DNA of 10,327 nt, from positions 16,670 to 26,996 of the forward strand of contig NW_003121417.1 in the NCBI RefSeq assembly GCF_000003605.2. The letters are read 5' to 3'. Position 1 is the first letter of the stretch; every line of letters starts with the position of its first letter. The stretch comes from Saccoglossus kowalevskii. Its lineage: Eukaryota > Hemichordata > Enteropneusta > Harrimaniidae. Positions 1 through 7,218 of this stretch are shown one piece after another. The notes below the pieces were generated by a model. The model worked only from the letters and a program-made list of their open reading frames with translations. It had not been told where the DNA came from and searched no databases. A program made the position numbers and the translations under genes.

Positions 1-57
1 TAGTTATTATAGTCATCAGTGATAACACAGAATGTTAGGCCCAGTTTTGTATTTATG

Positions 58-124
58 TAGCGAATCAGCAGGCCATTCTTGAGTGCACTGGAAAGAGCAC
101 TCTGAATGGCTTGATTTCAGGCTA
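58..124. repeat. 67-nt imperfect hairpin, pre-miRNA-sized
   Basis: Four arm segments pair in order: TAGC (58-61) with GCTA (121-124), AATCA (63-67) with TGATT (112-116), GCCATTC (72-78) with GAATGGC (104-110), and GAGTGC (81-86) with GCACTC (97-102). This gives 22 Watson-Crick pairs, small bulges (the largest is 4 nt against 1 nt) and a 10-nt loop at 87-96. Length and pairing are in the range of animal microRNA precursors, but a simple DNA foldback is equally possible. The structure was read by eye and no folding energy was calculated. Confidence 0.45.
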
Positions 125-809
125 TGAGGAAATTTGTTAATACAATGTAGTTTCATTATATACTGAGATTATGAATCTCATTTGTTATTTACTTTTCTTT
201 CAGATTTTCTAGTTTTTAATTGATTTTTGGTTAAACTATTTGTTACCAGTAATGGATAATTTGGCTTGGTTTTCGTTTTGGATTTCAGAAGTTTTTTAAC
301 GCTGACCAATATTCACTTTAACTTGAATAACTCATTCCTTAAAAATGTAGGAATTGAATTCTATTTTTTTTCAGTTTAGTTTTTCAGTTTTTTTATATTC
401 TTTTCTTCAGCTGCTTCATTTCTATAATTTTCAATATTTAAATTAGGATAATCATCAGTTTTTCTACAACACTAATTTTAAATCTGTTATATGTTTCAAT
501 AAAAGTTTAATTTTTGTACAAGAAAAATTCTAATAAATGTAGTTACGTTATTTTATTGGTGTATAAACAGTCATATTATGTATAAATATACAAGTTTTAT
601 TTTAAACACAGTCTCCCGGGGATAGAATAAACATAGTTTACATCGTGATTTAGAGAGGCCGTAATGCATACAACCACTTTCGATCGTAAATATACTCTCA
701 ACGCGACAAAGGGATTCCCTTCATCTTTATAAATATTTATATATTCAATAGTAGTTGAATCAAACTGGCAGCCAGTCAATAAATGATAACATAACAACTT
801 GAAGCCCAA

Positions 810-817
810 TGACGTCA
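810..817. promoter_or_regulatory. CRE-type palindrome TGACGTCA
   Basis: A perfect 8-bp cAMP response element (TGACGTCA), the known binding site of CREB/ATF bZIP factors, lies in AT-rich DNA. No promoter or transcription start could be recognised beside it, so function is unproven. A chance match is possible. Confidence 0.3.
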
Positions 818-1142
818 TTTAAAAACATAAAATTTATAAAGATAAAATAATGAGAGTAATGAAGTCAAACTATAAAGATAAATTAGATGTTCATGTTGAC
901 ATTCTGTTGTGTATACTGTGACATGTGCCAATGATATATATTAAACATTCAAAACACGAACAATAACTATGATAGGTAATAAATATTGGTTTACTAACCT
1001 TATTCCAATGAAATTAAAACTTTTGTGGTTTCAAAAACACACGAATGTAGCTGCTGCTCTCTAACACTAACGATTGTGACAAACATGGCGACTAAAATCA
1101 TGTCCAGTGACAAACTACTATTAACTTAAGGGGTTCATCTAC

Positions 1143-1484
1143 ATAATATTATCTCACCGTCTAGCTGGTCCGCCCAGTGCCACTGTGGAGATAATATTAT
1201 CTCACTGACTCGCTGGTAAGCCCAGTGCACCTGTGGAGATAATATTATCTCACCGTCTAGCTGGTCCGCCCAGTGCCACTGTGGAGATAATATTATCTCA
1301 CTGACTCGCTGGTAAGCCCAGTGCACCTGTGGAGATAATATTATCTCACCGTCTAGCTGGTCCGCCCAGTGCCACTGTGGAGATAATATTATCTCACTGA
1401 CTCGCTGGTCCGCCCAGTGGATATAATATCGACTCACTCACTGGTCTACCCAGTGCCACTGGTGACTCACTGGCAAATAGTGTT
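1143..1484. repeat. 48-bp minisatellite with 96-bp A/B higher-order period and GATA palindromes
   Basis: Five intact 48-bp units run in strict alternation: A at 1143-1190, 1239-1286 and 1335-1382; B at 1191-1238 and 1287-1334. A sixth unit from 1383 starts like B (CTGACTCGCTGG) but continues like A (TCCGCCCAGTG), then breaks down into degenerate pieces up to about 1484. All units share the start ATAATATTATCTCA and the end CTGTGGAG. A and B differ in blocks (CCGTCTAGCTGGTCC versus CTGACTCGCTGGTAA; GCCACTG versus GCACCTG). At each junction GAGATAATATTATCTC forms a perfect 16-bp palindrome containing two divergent GATA motifs. A units also contain CAGTGcCACTG. The unit is a multiple of three, so long open frames across the array are expected and do not indicate a gene. 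Confidence 0.95.
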
Positions 1485-1500
1485 ATCTCTCTCTGACCCA

Positions 1501-1531
1501 GTCATTCCCACAGGCGCCTGTGGTCATTCCC
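1501..1531. repeat. 16-bp perfect palindrome flanked by 9-bp direct repeats
   Basis: CCACAGGCGCCTGTGG (1508-1523) equals its own reverse complement. It lies between two copies of GTCATTCCC (1501-1509 and 1523-1531) that overlap its edges. It follows the decayed end of the 48-bp array and shares the ACTGTGG/CCTGTGG flavour of the unit ends, so it may be a diverged relic of that array. Confidence 0.7.
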
Positions 1532-1914
1532 ATGAATATTGTTTGATAAAAAACGGTAAAAAAATACTGTTCGTGAAGCCCACCGCTTGTCTTTTCACGC
1601 CATTCTCCAAATTTCACCGTAGGTGGCGTCTTGTTTTTGACTTCAGAAGGCATATCCCACGATAACACGTTTTCCTGCTGTATTATCATAACAACACTAC
1701 ATTATCACACATTTCGTGCATAAATGAAATAAACATGGACAAAATAATTCCATTTTGAAAAAATAAAGTGTTCTCAGTGATTTGGAACTAATTACGATAT
1801 AACCGACGCTATCCGGACTAATATTTCTGACAGTTGGCATTCGTAGTTATTAATGTAGTGAACGATTAATCAAAAGATATGACGTGTTCAGTACTTGGTG
1901 TGATTGATTGAATG
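1532..1914. other. Non-coding spacer, nothing recognised
   Basis: AT-rich sequence with no supported exon, RNA gene or repeat. Short open frames at 1417-1665 (+) and 1483-1689 (-) overlap each other and the end of the minisatellite. They show no domain or compositional sign of coding. Confidence 0.5.
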
Positions 1915-2350
1915 TGTGTAGGCCACGCCTTAGAGTCTTTTAATTGCTTTGTATTTGGTTAAGGTTTTGAAAGTGAATAAAGTAGTTTTAGTTGGTCTTG
2001 GCGAGAACACCAGGAGAGACGCAGTCTAGGGACAGAGTCTTGGGTCAGCCTTGCGATAGTCTTGGGGACTTTTCCCCAGGGCGCTGTGTCTTATAGAGTG
2101 TTCGACTGACTGACTAAAGACGAGAGTTGAAACGTATTTCGTTGTGTGTGTCTATTTGACTGTAAGGCTTAAGTGACTTTCCCGATCCCGTACCGCAAGG
2201 GGACGCGATTGAGAGACAAGACGAGATTTCCCCCTGGCACGTGTGGATAACCCAGAAGAAAAGAATTTCCCCGTAATACTAGTACTAAAGATATAACAAG
2301 TGAACTATACAGGAGTAGGCTTCATTACTGCCTGGTAGCTTGGGGTCCTA
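1915..2350. other. GC-richer block of unknown origin, possible LTR or leader remnant
   Basis: This block is richer in G and C than its surroundings. It has an AATAAA at about 1976 followed by G-rich sequence, repeated AGTCT/GTCTTGG words (about 1995-2065) and a CACGTG E-box at 2238-2243. An internal poly(A) signal followed by G-rich DNA would suit an LTR or a leader. However, no TG...CA ends with a target duplication, no convincing primer binding site and no retroelement coding sequence were found. It could also be a CpG-containing promoter region. The block only clearly differs in composition; its identity is not established. Confidence 0.25.
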
Positions 2351-2352
2351 CC

Positions 2353-2375
2353 TCACATCACATCACATCACATCA
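2353..2375. repeat. CACAT pentanucleotide microsatellite
   Basis: About four and a half uninterrupted copies of the 5-bp unit TCACA/CACAT, ending in CATCATACAC. A simple short tandem repeat. Confidence 0.85.
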
Positions 2376-2767
2376 TACACTGACGTGGCCTTATCATAAT
2401 TTCGAGAAATACCTTGTCTAGTCTCCACATGAGTCCTGATCAGGTTTGTCTACAGGTCTTGGCAATTGCACCGGACTCTGCACCACATCAGATGTGTTAA
2501 AAATGCCGGTCGTATCACATTACATTGATATACAAAACAATAAGTGTTGGAAAATGAAATTTCAAATGCATGTGAAACAGGAAAATCCATAACTGTATAC
2601 CCAACGTATCTACCGATACTTACTAGTACTACCTAGACCAACACTAAATATCATGGTCAGCCTCTGACACACACACAGTACTACCTGCATAAATATTCTA
2701 AAACAGTCAAGAATAACAATACAAATAGAAATAGAAACAGATAACTGCATGCAGCTGAGTGCATAAA
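2376..2767. other. Non-coding spacer, nothing recognised
   Basis: No exon, RNA gene or repeat longer than a short CA run (about 2668-2678) could be supported. Stops occur often in all frames. Confidence 0.5.
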
Positions 2768-2865
2768 CCTCAGACTCAGTCCCTCTATAGACCGGTCTGG
2801 AAACGGACCGTATTTCTTTGAAACAGTGCTCGTCACTGGTCTATAGAGGGACTGTGCCTCAGACT
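2768..2865. mobile_element. Very short foldback/MITE-like element with 17-bp perfect inverted ends
   Basis: CAGTCCCTCTATAGACC at 2777-2793 is the exact reverse complement of GGTCTATAGAGGGACTG at 2838-2854. The interior holds a 10-bp palindrome AGACCGGTCT at 2790-2799 and a second small hairpin, CGGTC (2793-2797) with GACCG (2806-2810). The 9-mer CCTCAGACT occurs just outside both ends (2768-2776 and 2857-2865), which looks like a target-site duplication, except that two extra bases (TG) separate the right arm from its copy. At 78 bp between the ends it cannot encode anything and would depend on a transposase elsewhere. The superfamily is not assigned. Confidence 0.6.
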
Positions 2866-3921
2866 ACTACTAGTCTTTTTTACCTCCATGTACTAGTATA
2901 TTACAGACTAGCAGCGCAGCTTTTACTTTAGTGTGTGAATGGATTTAAACCATTGCTGATAGAAAACTAAAACGGCAGTGTCAACGGAAAATTAGATGGG
3001 CACACGATCTCTGCGTAAACGGAAATAATGACTTTGTTCATTTGGCCATGGACGTACTAACATGATTTGGCTGACATCGACAAACAACAGATTTCCTGTA
3101 CTCGCCTTGTCTTTCATCTGCGTCTTCGCTTTCTTTTTTTTCCCTCGTCATTACGTCAGTAAAATGATGTTATGATAATGTACTAACGCGAAATCCATTA
3201 TTATTATTTCGTTGAATAACACGACATACATGTATCAGTATATGATAGTGCGAAATATACACAAGGAGTAGAATCAGTTGGATCGTAGTTTCTTTTTTTC
3301 ATGGTTAAAAGTTCTTCACAGATGTGAAAAAAAAACGTGTGCAAGTTATTTCTATGCTTATTTTCAATATTTCTGTAATTATACAAATAACGAAAATGTA
3401 TGATCCATTAAAATATCGGCTTCCTACTGAATATTAAATGATTTCAATCGCTTAGTTGCGTGAGTATATCAAATTTGACCATTGACATTGACCACAAAAA
3501 ATACGAGGCGACCACACAACTGAAAGGAACACTGTTCACATCAACACCGCTATTTGACTTTTATAGAAAAAGTTATATAAATTCTAGGAAAAATCAAAAT
3601 AATGAGAAATACATGTACTACTATAAATCTGTCCATTATGTACTAATATTAGGAAATTCTGTAACTCGCCACAAAATTGGCCGATTTGAACAGTAACGAC
3701 GACAATCGAAAGATCAAAACTCACAGATTTCATCTCCGGGTTGAAAGAATGACATTACGAAAACACACGAAGCAGGTAAATGAGAGTGTGTTCGGAAATC
3801 TTCGGGTTAACCTTCAGACACTGAGAATAAACGTGTGTCAATAAACTACCAGCAATTTCCCACACGTCCCATGGGCGTGATCGGCAGTTCACACCTACAA
3901 CAATAAGACGTTGCTAGACTG
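2866..3921. other. Non-coding AT-rich spacer
   Basis: About 1 kb without a supported feature. The short open frames at 3204-3386 (-) and 3460-3696 (+) have low-complexity, AT-driven composition and no splice-site or domain support. Homopolymer T and A runs occur near 3131 and 3326. Confidence 0.5.
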
Positions 3922-3986
3922 TTCTATAGTACAGTAGTCTGGGTCTAAACTCGTCGCATCATGCGTCCCGGACTGTCTATACAGAC
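3922..3986. repeat. Imperfect foldback with a small central palindrome
   Basis: The left arm at about 3922-3943 (TTCTATAGTACAGTAGTCTG then GG) and the right arm at 3967-3986 (CCCGGACTGTCTATACAGA) pair imperfectly. The shared elements are CTATAG/CTATAC, ACAGT/ACTGT and CTGGG/CCCGG. The loop carries GCATCATGC, a palindrome with one central base. The ACTGT and CTATA words echo the ends of the element at 2777-2854, so the two may be distantly related; this is inference. Confidence 0.35.
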
Positions 3987-4156
3987 CGCAATTATGAATA
4001 GTTCTTTGTTGCCTCTGTCACTTCAGCAGTATTCTCTACTAGCTCTGTATAACTGTCGATGGTTATTGCCGTTTAGTGTTCTCTGTTACAACACGCACGT
4101 TCAAGGCAGCCATGTTTTGTTTATACCATGATGAAATGTCTAGAACTTGGGCACTC

Positions 4157-4300
4157 GGGGGGGGGGGGTACTTGCATAGAAGTGCAATACGGGTATGTGC
4201 CGCCGACTGGGGTGTCATTTCACGTTATTTTGTTTAGAAGTGGGTGGTCATTTATCAATGGTTTGGTTTAGAAGTGTGTAGCATTTATTTACTTTTTCAC
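4157..4300 (+). repeat. Poly-G tract followed by 34-bp tandem repeat
   Basis: A run of 12 G (4157-4168) is followed by GGGTATGTGCCGCC (about 4191-4204) and then by a roughly 34-bp tandem unit. GTCATTTCACG at 4213, GTCATTTATCA at about 4247 and GCATTTATTTA at about 4281 are evenly spaced. GTTTAGAAGTG recurs at 4232 and 4266. A related CATAGAAGTG lies upstream at 4175. The arrangement looks like one end of a dispersed repeat with an internal minisatellite. The family cannot be named from one copy. Confidence 0.5.
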
Positions 4301-4757
4301 AGGTCCTTATATTCAAAGCCAAATATCGGAAAAGGCTGAATGAAATGCATTGTCCGGATGCGCCCACTGGTTGCCTTTATAAAACGCCAATGTTCATGAT
4401 ACAAATCGATGTCACAAGCAAGACAGTAGTCTGACATGTAGGCGTGATAGGCCCTCGCCGGCCGAACGGTAACAGCAAATATGAAAGTATTGTACACCTG
4501 GAAGCCGCATTACGCTCTCTACGCCTTACATTGCATTAGCTTCTGGTATTGGCTTTCACATTCTGTGCATATGAGGAATTCAACGGCTAGCATACCCCAA
4601 CAAATCAGGTAGTGTGGCTGACGCTATAAATTTAGACTGTTAAAGCGAATTTTAGTAAGAAACAATGTAATTTATTTTAAACATTAATTATTTAAAATTG
4701 TCATTGTCACTTTTGTACCCATATCCTTACAAAACGTTTTACAATTAAAGCGGGAGG
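4301..4757. other. Intronic or upstream DNA of the transporter gene, no exon found
   Basis: Searched for the missing N-terminal MCT exons, in particular a PDGGWGW-like motif or a TM2-TM3 exon ending in phase 1 before a GT donor. None was found here or anywhere upstream in the window. The region is therefore most likely part of a long intron preceding the exon at 4981. Confidence 0.5.
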
Positions 4758-4896
4758 GTCGTCACCTGCGCTCGCGCGGAAATTGAGTCCCAAGCGACGA
4801 TAACAACACACGCAAAATACGCAAAGGCTCACGGGTAGACGCTTGTTTGTAAACAATGGCACGCTATGACCATCTGACGCATGCGCAGGTGACGAC
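4758..4896 (+). mobile_element. MITE-like element, copy 1
   Basis: A 139-bp segment bounded by perfect 14-bp terminal inverted repeats: GTCGTCACCTGCGC at 4758-4771 and GCGCAGGTGACGAC at 4883-4896. A second copy lies at 6346-6473 in the same orientation; both share long internal blocks such as AGTCCCAAGCGACGATAACA and CATCTGACGCATGCGCAGGT. Compared with copy 2 it has two extra short blocks (AAATTG near 4780 and about 5 bp near 4830). The left boundary word TTAAAGCGGGA is also shared, so the true element probably extends several bases beyond the perfect arms. It encodes nothing and ends 84 bp before the splice acceptor of the 900-nt exon. The superfamily and target duplication are not clear. 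Confidence 0.8.
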
Positions 4897-4980
4897 TCCC
4901 ACCCAGCCAGCCAACTCGGCATTCTCCAGAATATGTGTTTGCGTATTTTTTCACGTCTCTTTGTCTTTTTTGTCTATCAG

Positions 4981-5880
4981 GTTTTGGACGAGGAGTTTCC
5001 GTGTTTTCAACGTTTTTAATAATGCCCCAGTATTTCAAAAAACGTTATGCAGTCGCAAATGGAATGACTTTTGTTGGTGTTAGTGTCGGTATATTGTGCC
5101 TCGCGCCTCTCTACAATTTTGTAATTGAAGTGTACGGGTGGCGGGGAGCCATGTTTATCGTTGCTGGCATCGACGTCCATCTACTTGTGTTTGGTTCGCT
5201 ATTGAGACCTCTACCAAGAGAATCCAATGGCGAGAAGAACACTTTTTATAAACTTACAGCAGGGAATAGTGAACGTGATGATGTCAGTAAAAATGAACTA
5301 AAATATCATCATTCACTCGAGAGCATGGCGATGCTCCGAGAGCAAGAATATAGTCCAGTTAAAACAAAACATATTCGAACTGGACATTTTTTTATAAAAT
5401 GTTCGAACCTTCCGGTTTTGAAACTGTTCTTGAAAAACCCTGTTTTCTCTTTAATATATTTTGCGCAATTACTGGAAAGCTTTGGGATCAGTACAACACT
5501 TATGTATATAGTGGCAAGAGCGATATCCATGGACATTTCAAGACTGAACGCATCATTTCTGATGACGTTAATGGGCATAGGATGGATGATGGGTTGTCTG
5601 TCACATGGTTGGATTGTACACACTGGTTACATATCAGCCATAACGCTTATGGGTTTAACCATCGCGGGCAGTGGCATGGCGGTTTTATGCATCGTTTTTG
5701 TCCATACGTATGCACTGTTGGTCGTCTTCGTAGTTTGTTATGGAATATTCTGTGGCACGTACCAACCTGTTATCATGGTTGCTTTGAGAGAATGCGTAGA
5801 AGACAAAGACCATGGTACGGCTGCTGCACTAGATTGGTCTATTATGTCCGTTGGATACATGTTTGGACCACCCATCGCAG
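4981..5880 (+). CDS. SLC16/MCT-like transporter, internal exon (TM4 to TM11)
   Basis: Monocarboxylate-transporter-family membrane protein (MFS, 12 TM). Family members move monocarboxylates, aromatic amino acids, thyroid hormone or similar solutes across the plasma membrane; the substrate here cannot be told. The exon follows a pyrimidine-rich acceptor (TTTTTTGTCTATCAG) and ends at the donor GCAG|GTTTGT, phase 1 at both ends. Residues are numbered from the split glycine. GFGRG opens TM4 (1-18). The family signature YFKKRYAVANG lies at 18-28, and YGWRG at 52-56 precedes TM6. A hydrophilic cytoplasmic loop spans about 78-150. TM7-TM11 follow, ending in FGPPIAG at 295-301. The ATG at 4935 lies in the intron and is not a start. 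TM8 reads GWMMGCLSHG, lacking the D and R seen in classical proton-coupled members. TM1-TM3 exons are absent from the window. Family assignment is secure; the paralogue is not. Confidence 0.92.
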
Positions 5881-6335
5881 GTTTGTTCGTAAATATAAAT
5901 TGTATACCAGTATCTCATGTTGAAGATCGTGGCGTTGATTCGACAGAACGCGATCGCGCAGTGATAAATAAAATAAAACAAATTATTGACTTGGAGTAAA
6001 TAATGAAAGTTCAGTGACCTCGATTATGTTATTGTGCATGTCTGTAACAGTCTCCAACTTTTGATTTATGTTTTGTTTTATATTCGGTACAATAAAACAT
6101 ATTTATAATGTCGATCATTATTCAGTTGTAATGATATGATAAAATATTATTAGATAAGTTATTGACCTCTGCTCCACCTGACTCAATAAAAAGGGATATC
6201 AACCTGTTTGTTCACAAATAATTATATCTCTCGACACAAACGTTTTCCATATTTCGAATATGTGCAGACATTAGCATCTTTGATTTGCGGCAGTGTACTG
6301 CGTATTAGTTTGTGTTGATATTGTAGTGCGTTTTA

Positions 6336-6490
6336 AAGCGGGAAAGTCGTCACCTGCGCACGCGCGGAGTCCCAAGCGACGATAACAACACACGCTGAAA
6401 ACGCAAAGGCTCATGACGCTTGTTTGTAAGCAATGAGACGCTATGGTCATCTGACGCATGCGCAGGTGAGGACCCCCCCCCCCCCCGCTT
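6336..6490 (+). mobile_element. MITE-like element, copy 2, with poly-C tract
   Basis: The core at 6346-6473 (128 bp) has ends GTCGTCACCTGCGC and GCGCAGGTGAGGAC, with one mismatch in the right arm. It is about 90% identical by eye to the copy at 4758-4896 and lies in the same orientation. Outside the core, AAGCGGG at 6336-6342 is matched by CCCGCTT at 6484-6490, suggesting that the full inverted repeat reaches those bases. The right arm is interrupted by an expanded run of 14 C (6473-6486). TGCGCACGCGCG at 6355-6366 fits the NRF1 consensus YGCGCAYGCGCR exactly. There is no coding capacity and no clear target duplication. Confidence 0.8.
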
Positions 6491-6627
6491 GGCGATACAC
6501 TGTGCCCGTTCGGCGGATTTAGTGTTCACCCATATTGAACATGACGTGTTACGTATGTGGTGCTTTGAATAAAAGTATTCGCAGAGAGAATGACAACTGA
6601 ACTGGAAATATATGTTTCCTTTAATTC

Positions 6628-6660
6628 AAATCGAGGGACATACAAGTGTCCTCCGAATTT
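6628..6660. repeat. Small imperfect hairpin in the intron
   Basis: AAATCGAGGGACAT (6628-6641) pairs imperfectly with GTGTCCTCCGAATTT (6646-6660) around a short loop. This may be a degenerate foldback; no function is apparent. Confidence 0.3.
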
Positions 6661-6761
6661 CGCGGAAAAAAGGGTACACTTTTCAATGTTCGCATGTTAA
6701 AACCCCAAAAGCGGACTGACCGCTAGTCATAGGGGAAGCAGGAAGACAAGAAAGCATAAAA

Positions 6762-6786
6762 GTGTTTTGGTTGGCGAACCAAACAC
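6762..6786. repeat. Small hairpin in the intron
   Basis: GTGTTTTGGTT (6762-6772) and AACCAAACAC (6777-6786) form a 10-bp stem with one bulged base and a 4-nt loop. Confidence 0.4.
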
Positions 6787-7048
6787 ACCAAATAAACATT
6801 CAAACAGAACGAGAAGAATATCTTTCTCTAAAATGAGGGTGTTTTGATTTTTCAAATGTCTTTATTTCAAAAAATCAATGGAAATAAGGTGGTCACTGAT
6901 TTTAAAGAACATCCATGTGTACTACCCTGCCACGTGCTCCCACGAGGGTCTGCATCAGCAAATCAGTTAATTTGAAATCAGATCGTTGAATAATGACATA
7001 TATTTGACTTTCGATTCCATGTATTAATTTCTATATTTTGTATTGCAG

Positions 7049-7218
7049 GCTGGCTGTATGACACTTCTGGAACTTTCAACACACCCTTCTTAGTCGCCGG
7101 CGGCGTCCTGGTATGCAGCGGGATTATGGTTTTATTGGCGTCAAGAATGAAGACGCGACTAGAATATGGTCCATTCTCTCCCCGTGACTATGAAGTACAA
7201 ATTTGGAGAAATCCCTGA
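7049..7218 (+). CDS. SLC16/MCT-like transporter, terminal exon (end of TM11, TM12, C-terminus)
   Basis: The acceptor TTGTATTGCAG ends at 7048. The first two bases (GC) complete the glycine codon begun at 5880, and 55 codons follow up to TGA at 7216-7218. The join gives GPPIAG followed by WLYDTSGTFNTPF, the expected MCT pattern of a GPP-x-x-G motif, an acidic residue in a short loop, and then TM12 (about residues 312-332 of the fragment). The C-terminal tail is short, about 24 residues (ASRMKTRLEY and on to QIWRNP), and unlike the long acidic tail of MCT1. The continuous family match across the junction confirms both splice sites and the phase. Together with the upstream exon it covers about 356 residues. 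Confidence 0.92.

Larger units (their letters stand above)
1..1140. other. AT-rich non-coding region
   Basis: No exon could be supported here. The stretch is strongly AT-rich with many T-runs and scattered AATAAA hexamers (for example near 499). It contains a hairpin at 58-124 and a CRE palindrome at 810-817, listed separately. A minus-strand open frame at 597-818 is discussed among the rejected items. It is probably intergenic or deep intronic sequence left of the minisatellite. Confidence 0.6.
5881..7048 (+). other. Phase-1 intron of the transporter gene
   Basis: The intron runs from GTTTGT at 5881 to TATTGCAG ending at 7048 and interrupts a glycine codon after GPPIA. Reading through instead of splicing would add 39 unrelated residues and stop at 5997-5999, so splicing is required for TM12. 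The intron holds the second MITE-like copy, a poly-C run and two small hairpins. The rest (5881-6334 and most of 6491-7048) shows no supported feature. Confidence 0.88.

Noticed and set aside
597-770. Minus-strand terminal exon ending at a stop next to AATAAA
   Set aside because: CTGACTGGCTGCCAG looks like an acceptor and the stop lies near AATAAA, but the peptide matches no family, is short, and such combinations are common in AT-rich DNA.
1143-1531. CRISPR-like array
   Set aside because: Units abut without unique spacers, the alternation is a dimeric minisatellite, and the context is eukaryotic.
1857-2306. Solo LTR bounded by AGTGAAC direct repeats
   Set aside because: AGTGAAC occurs at 1857-1863 and 2300-2306, but the enclosed sequence lacks TG...CA ends and a 4-6 bp target duplication, so the repeat is probably chance.
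4500-4600. GSRITLS...ASGIGF reading as a TM2-TM3 exon of the transporter
   Set aside because: It superficially resembles the MCT GSR...G region, but there is a stop just upstream, no acceptor AG in place, and a stop right after with no good phase-1 donor.
4707-5083. Overlapping short open frames on both strands across the MITE copy 1 region
   Set aside because: They coincide with the GC-rich transposon-like element and the intron end, conflict with each other and show no domain.
5399-5923. 174-codon frame overlapping the transporter exon
   Set aside because: A shadow of the transporter coding sequence in another frame, with none of the family motifs.
4935-5999. Single 354-codon open frame as an intact intronless transporter gene
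   Set aside because: The first 15 residues are intronic (pyrimidine tract and AG acceptor at 4980) and the last 39 after GPPIAG are unrelated to the family. The true continuation, TM12, lies at 7049-7218 behind a consensus acceptor.
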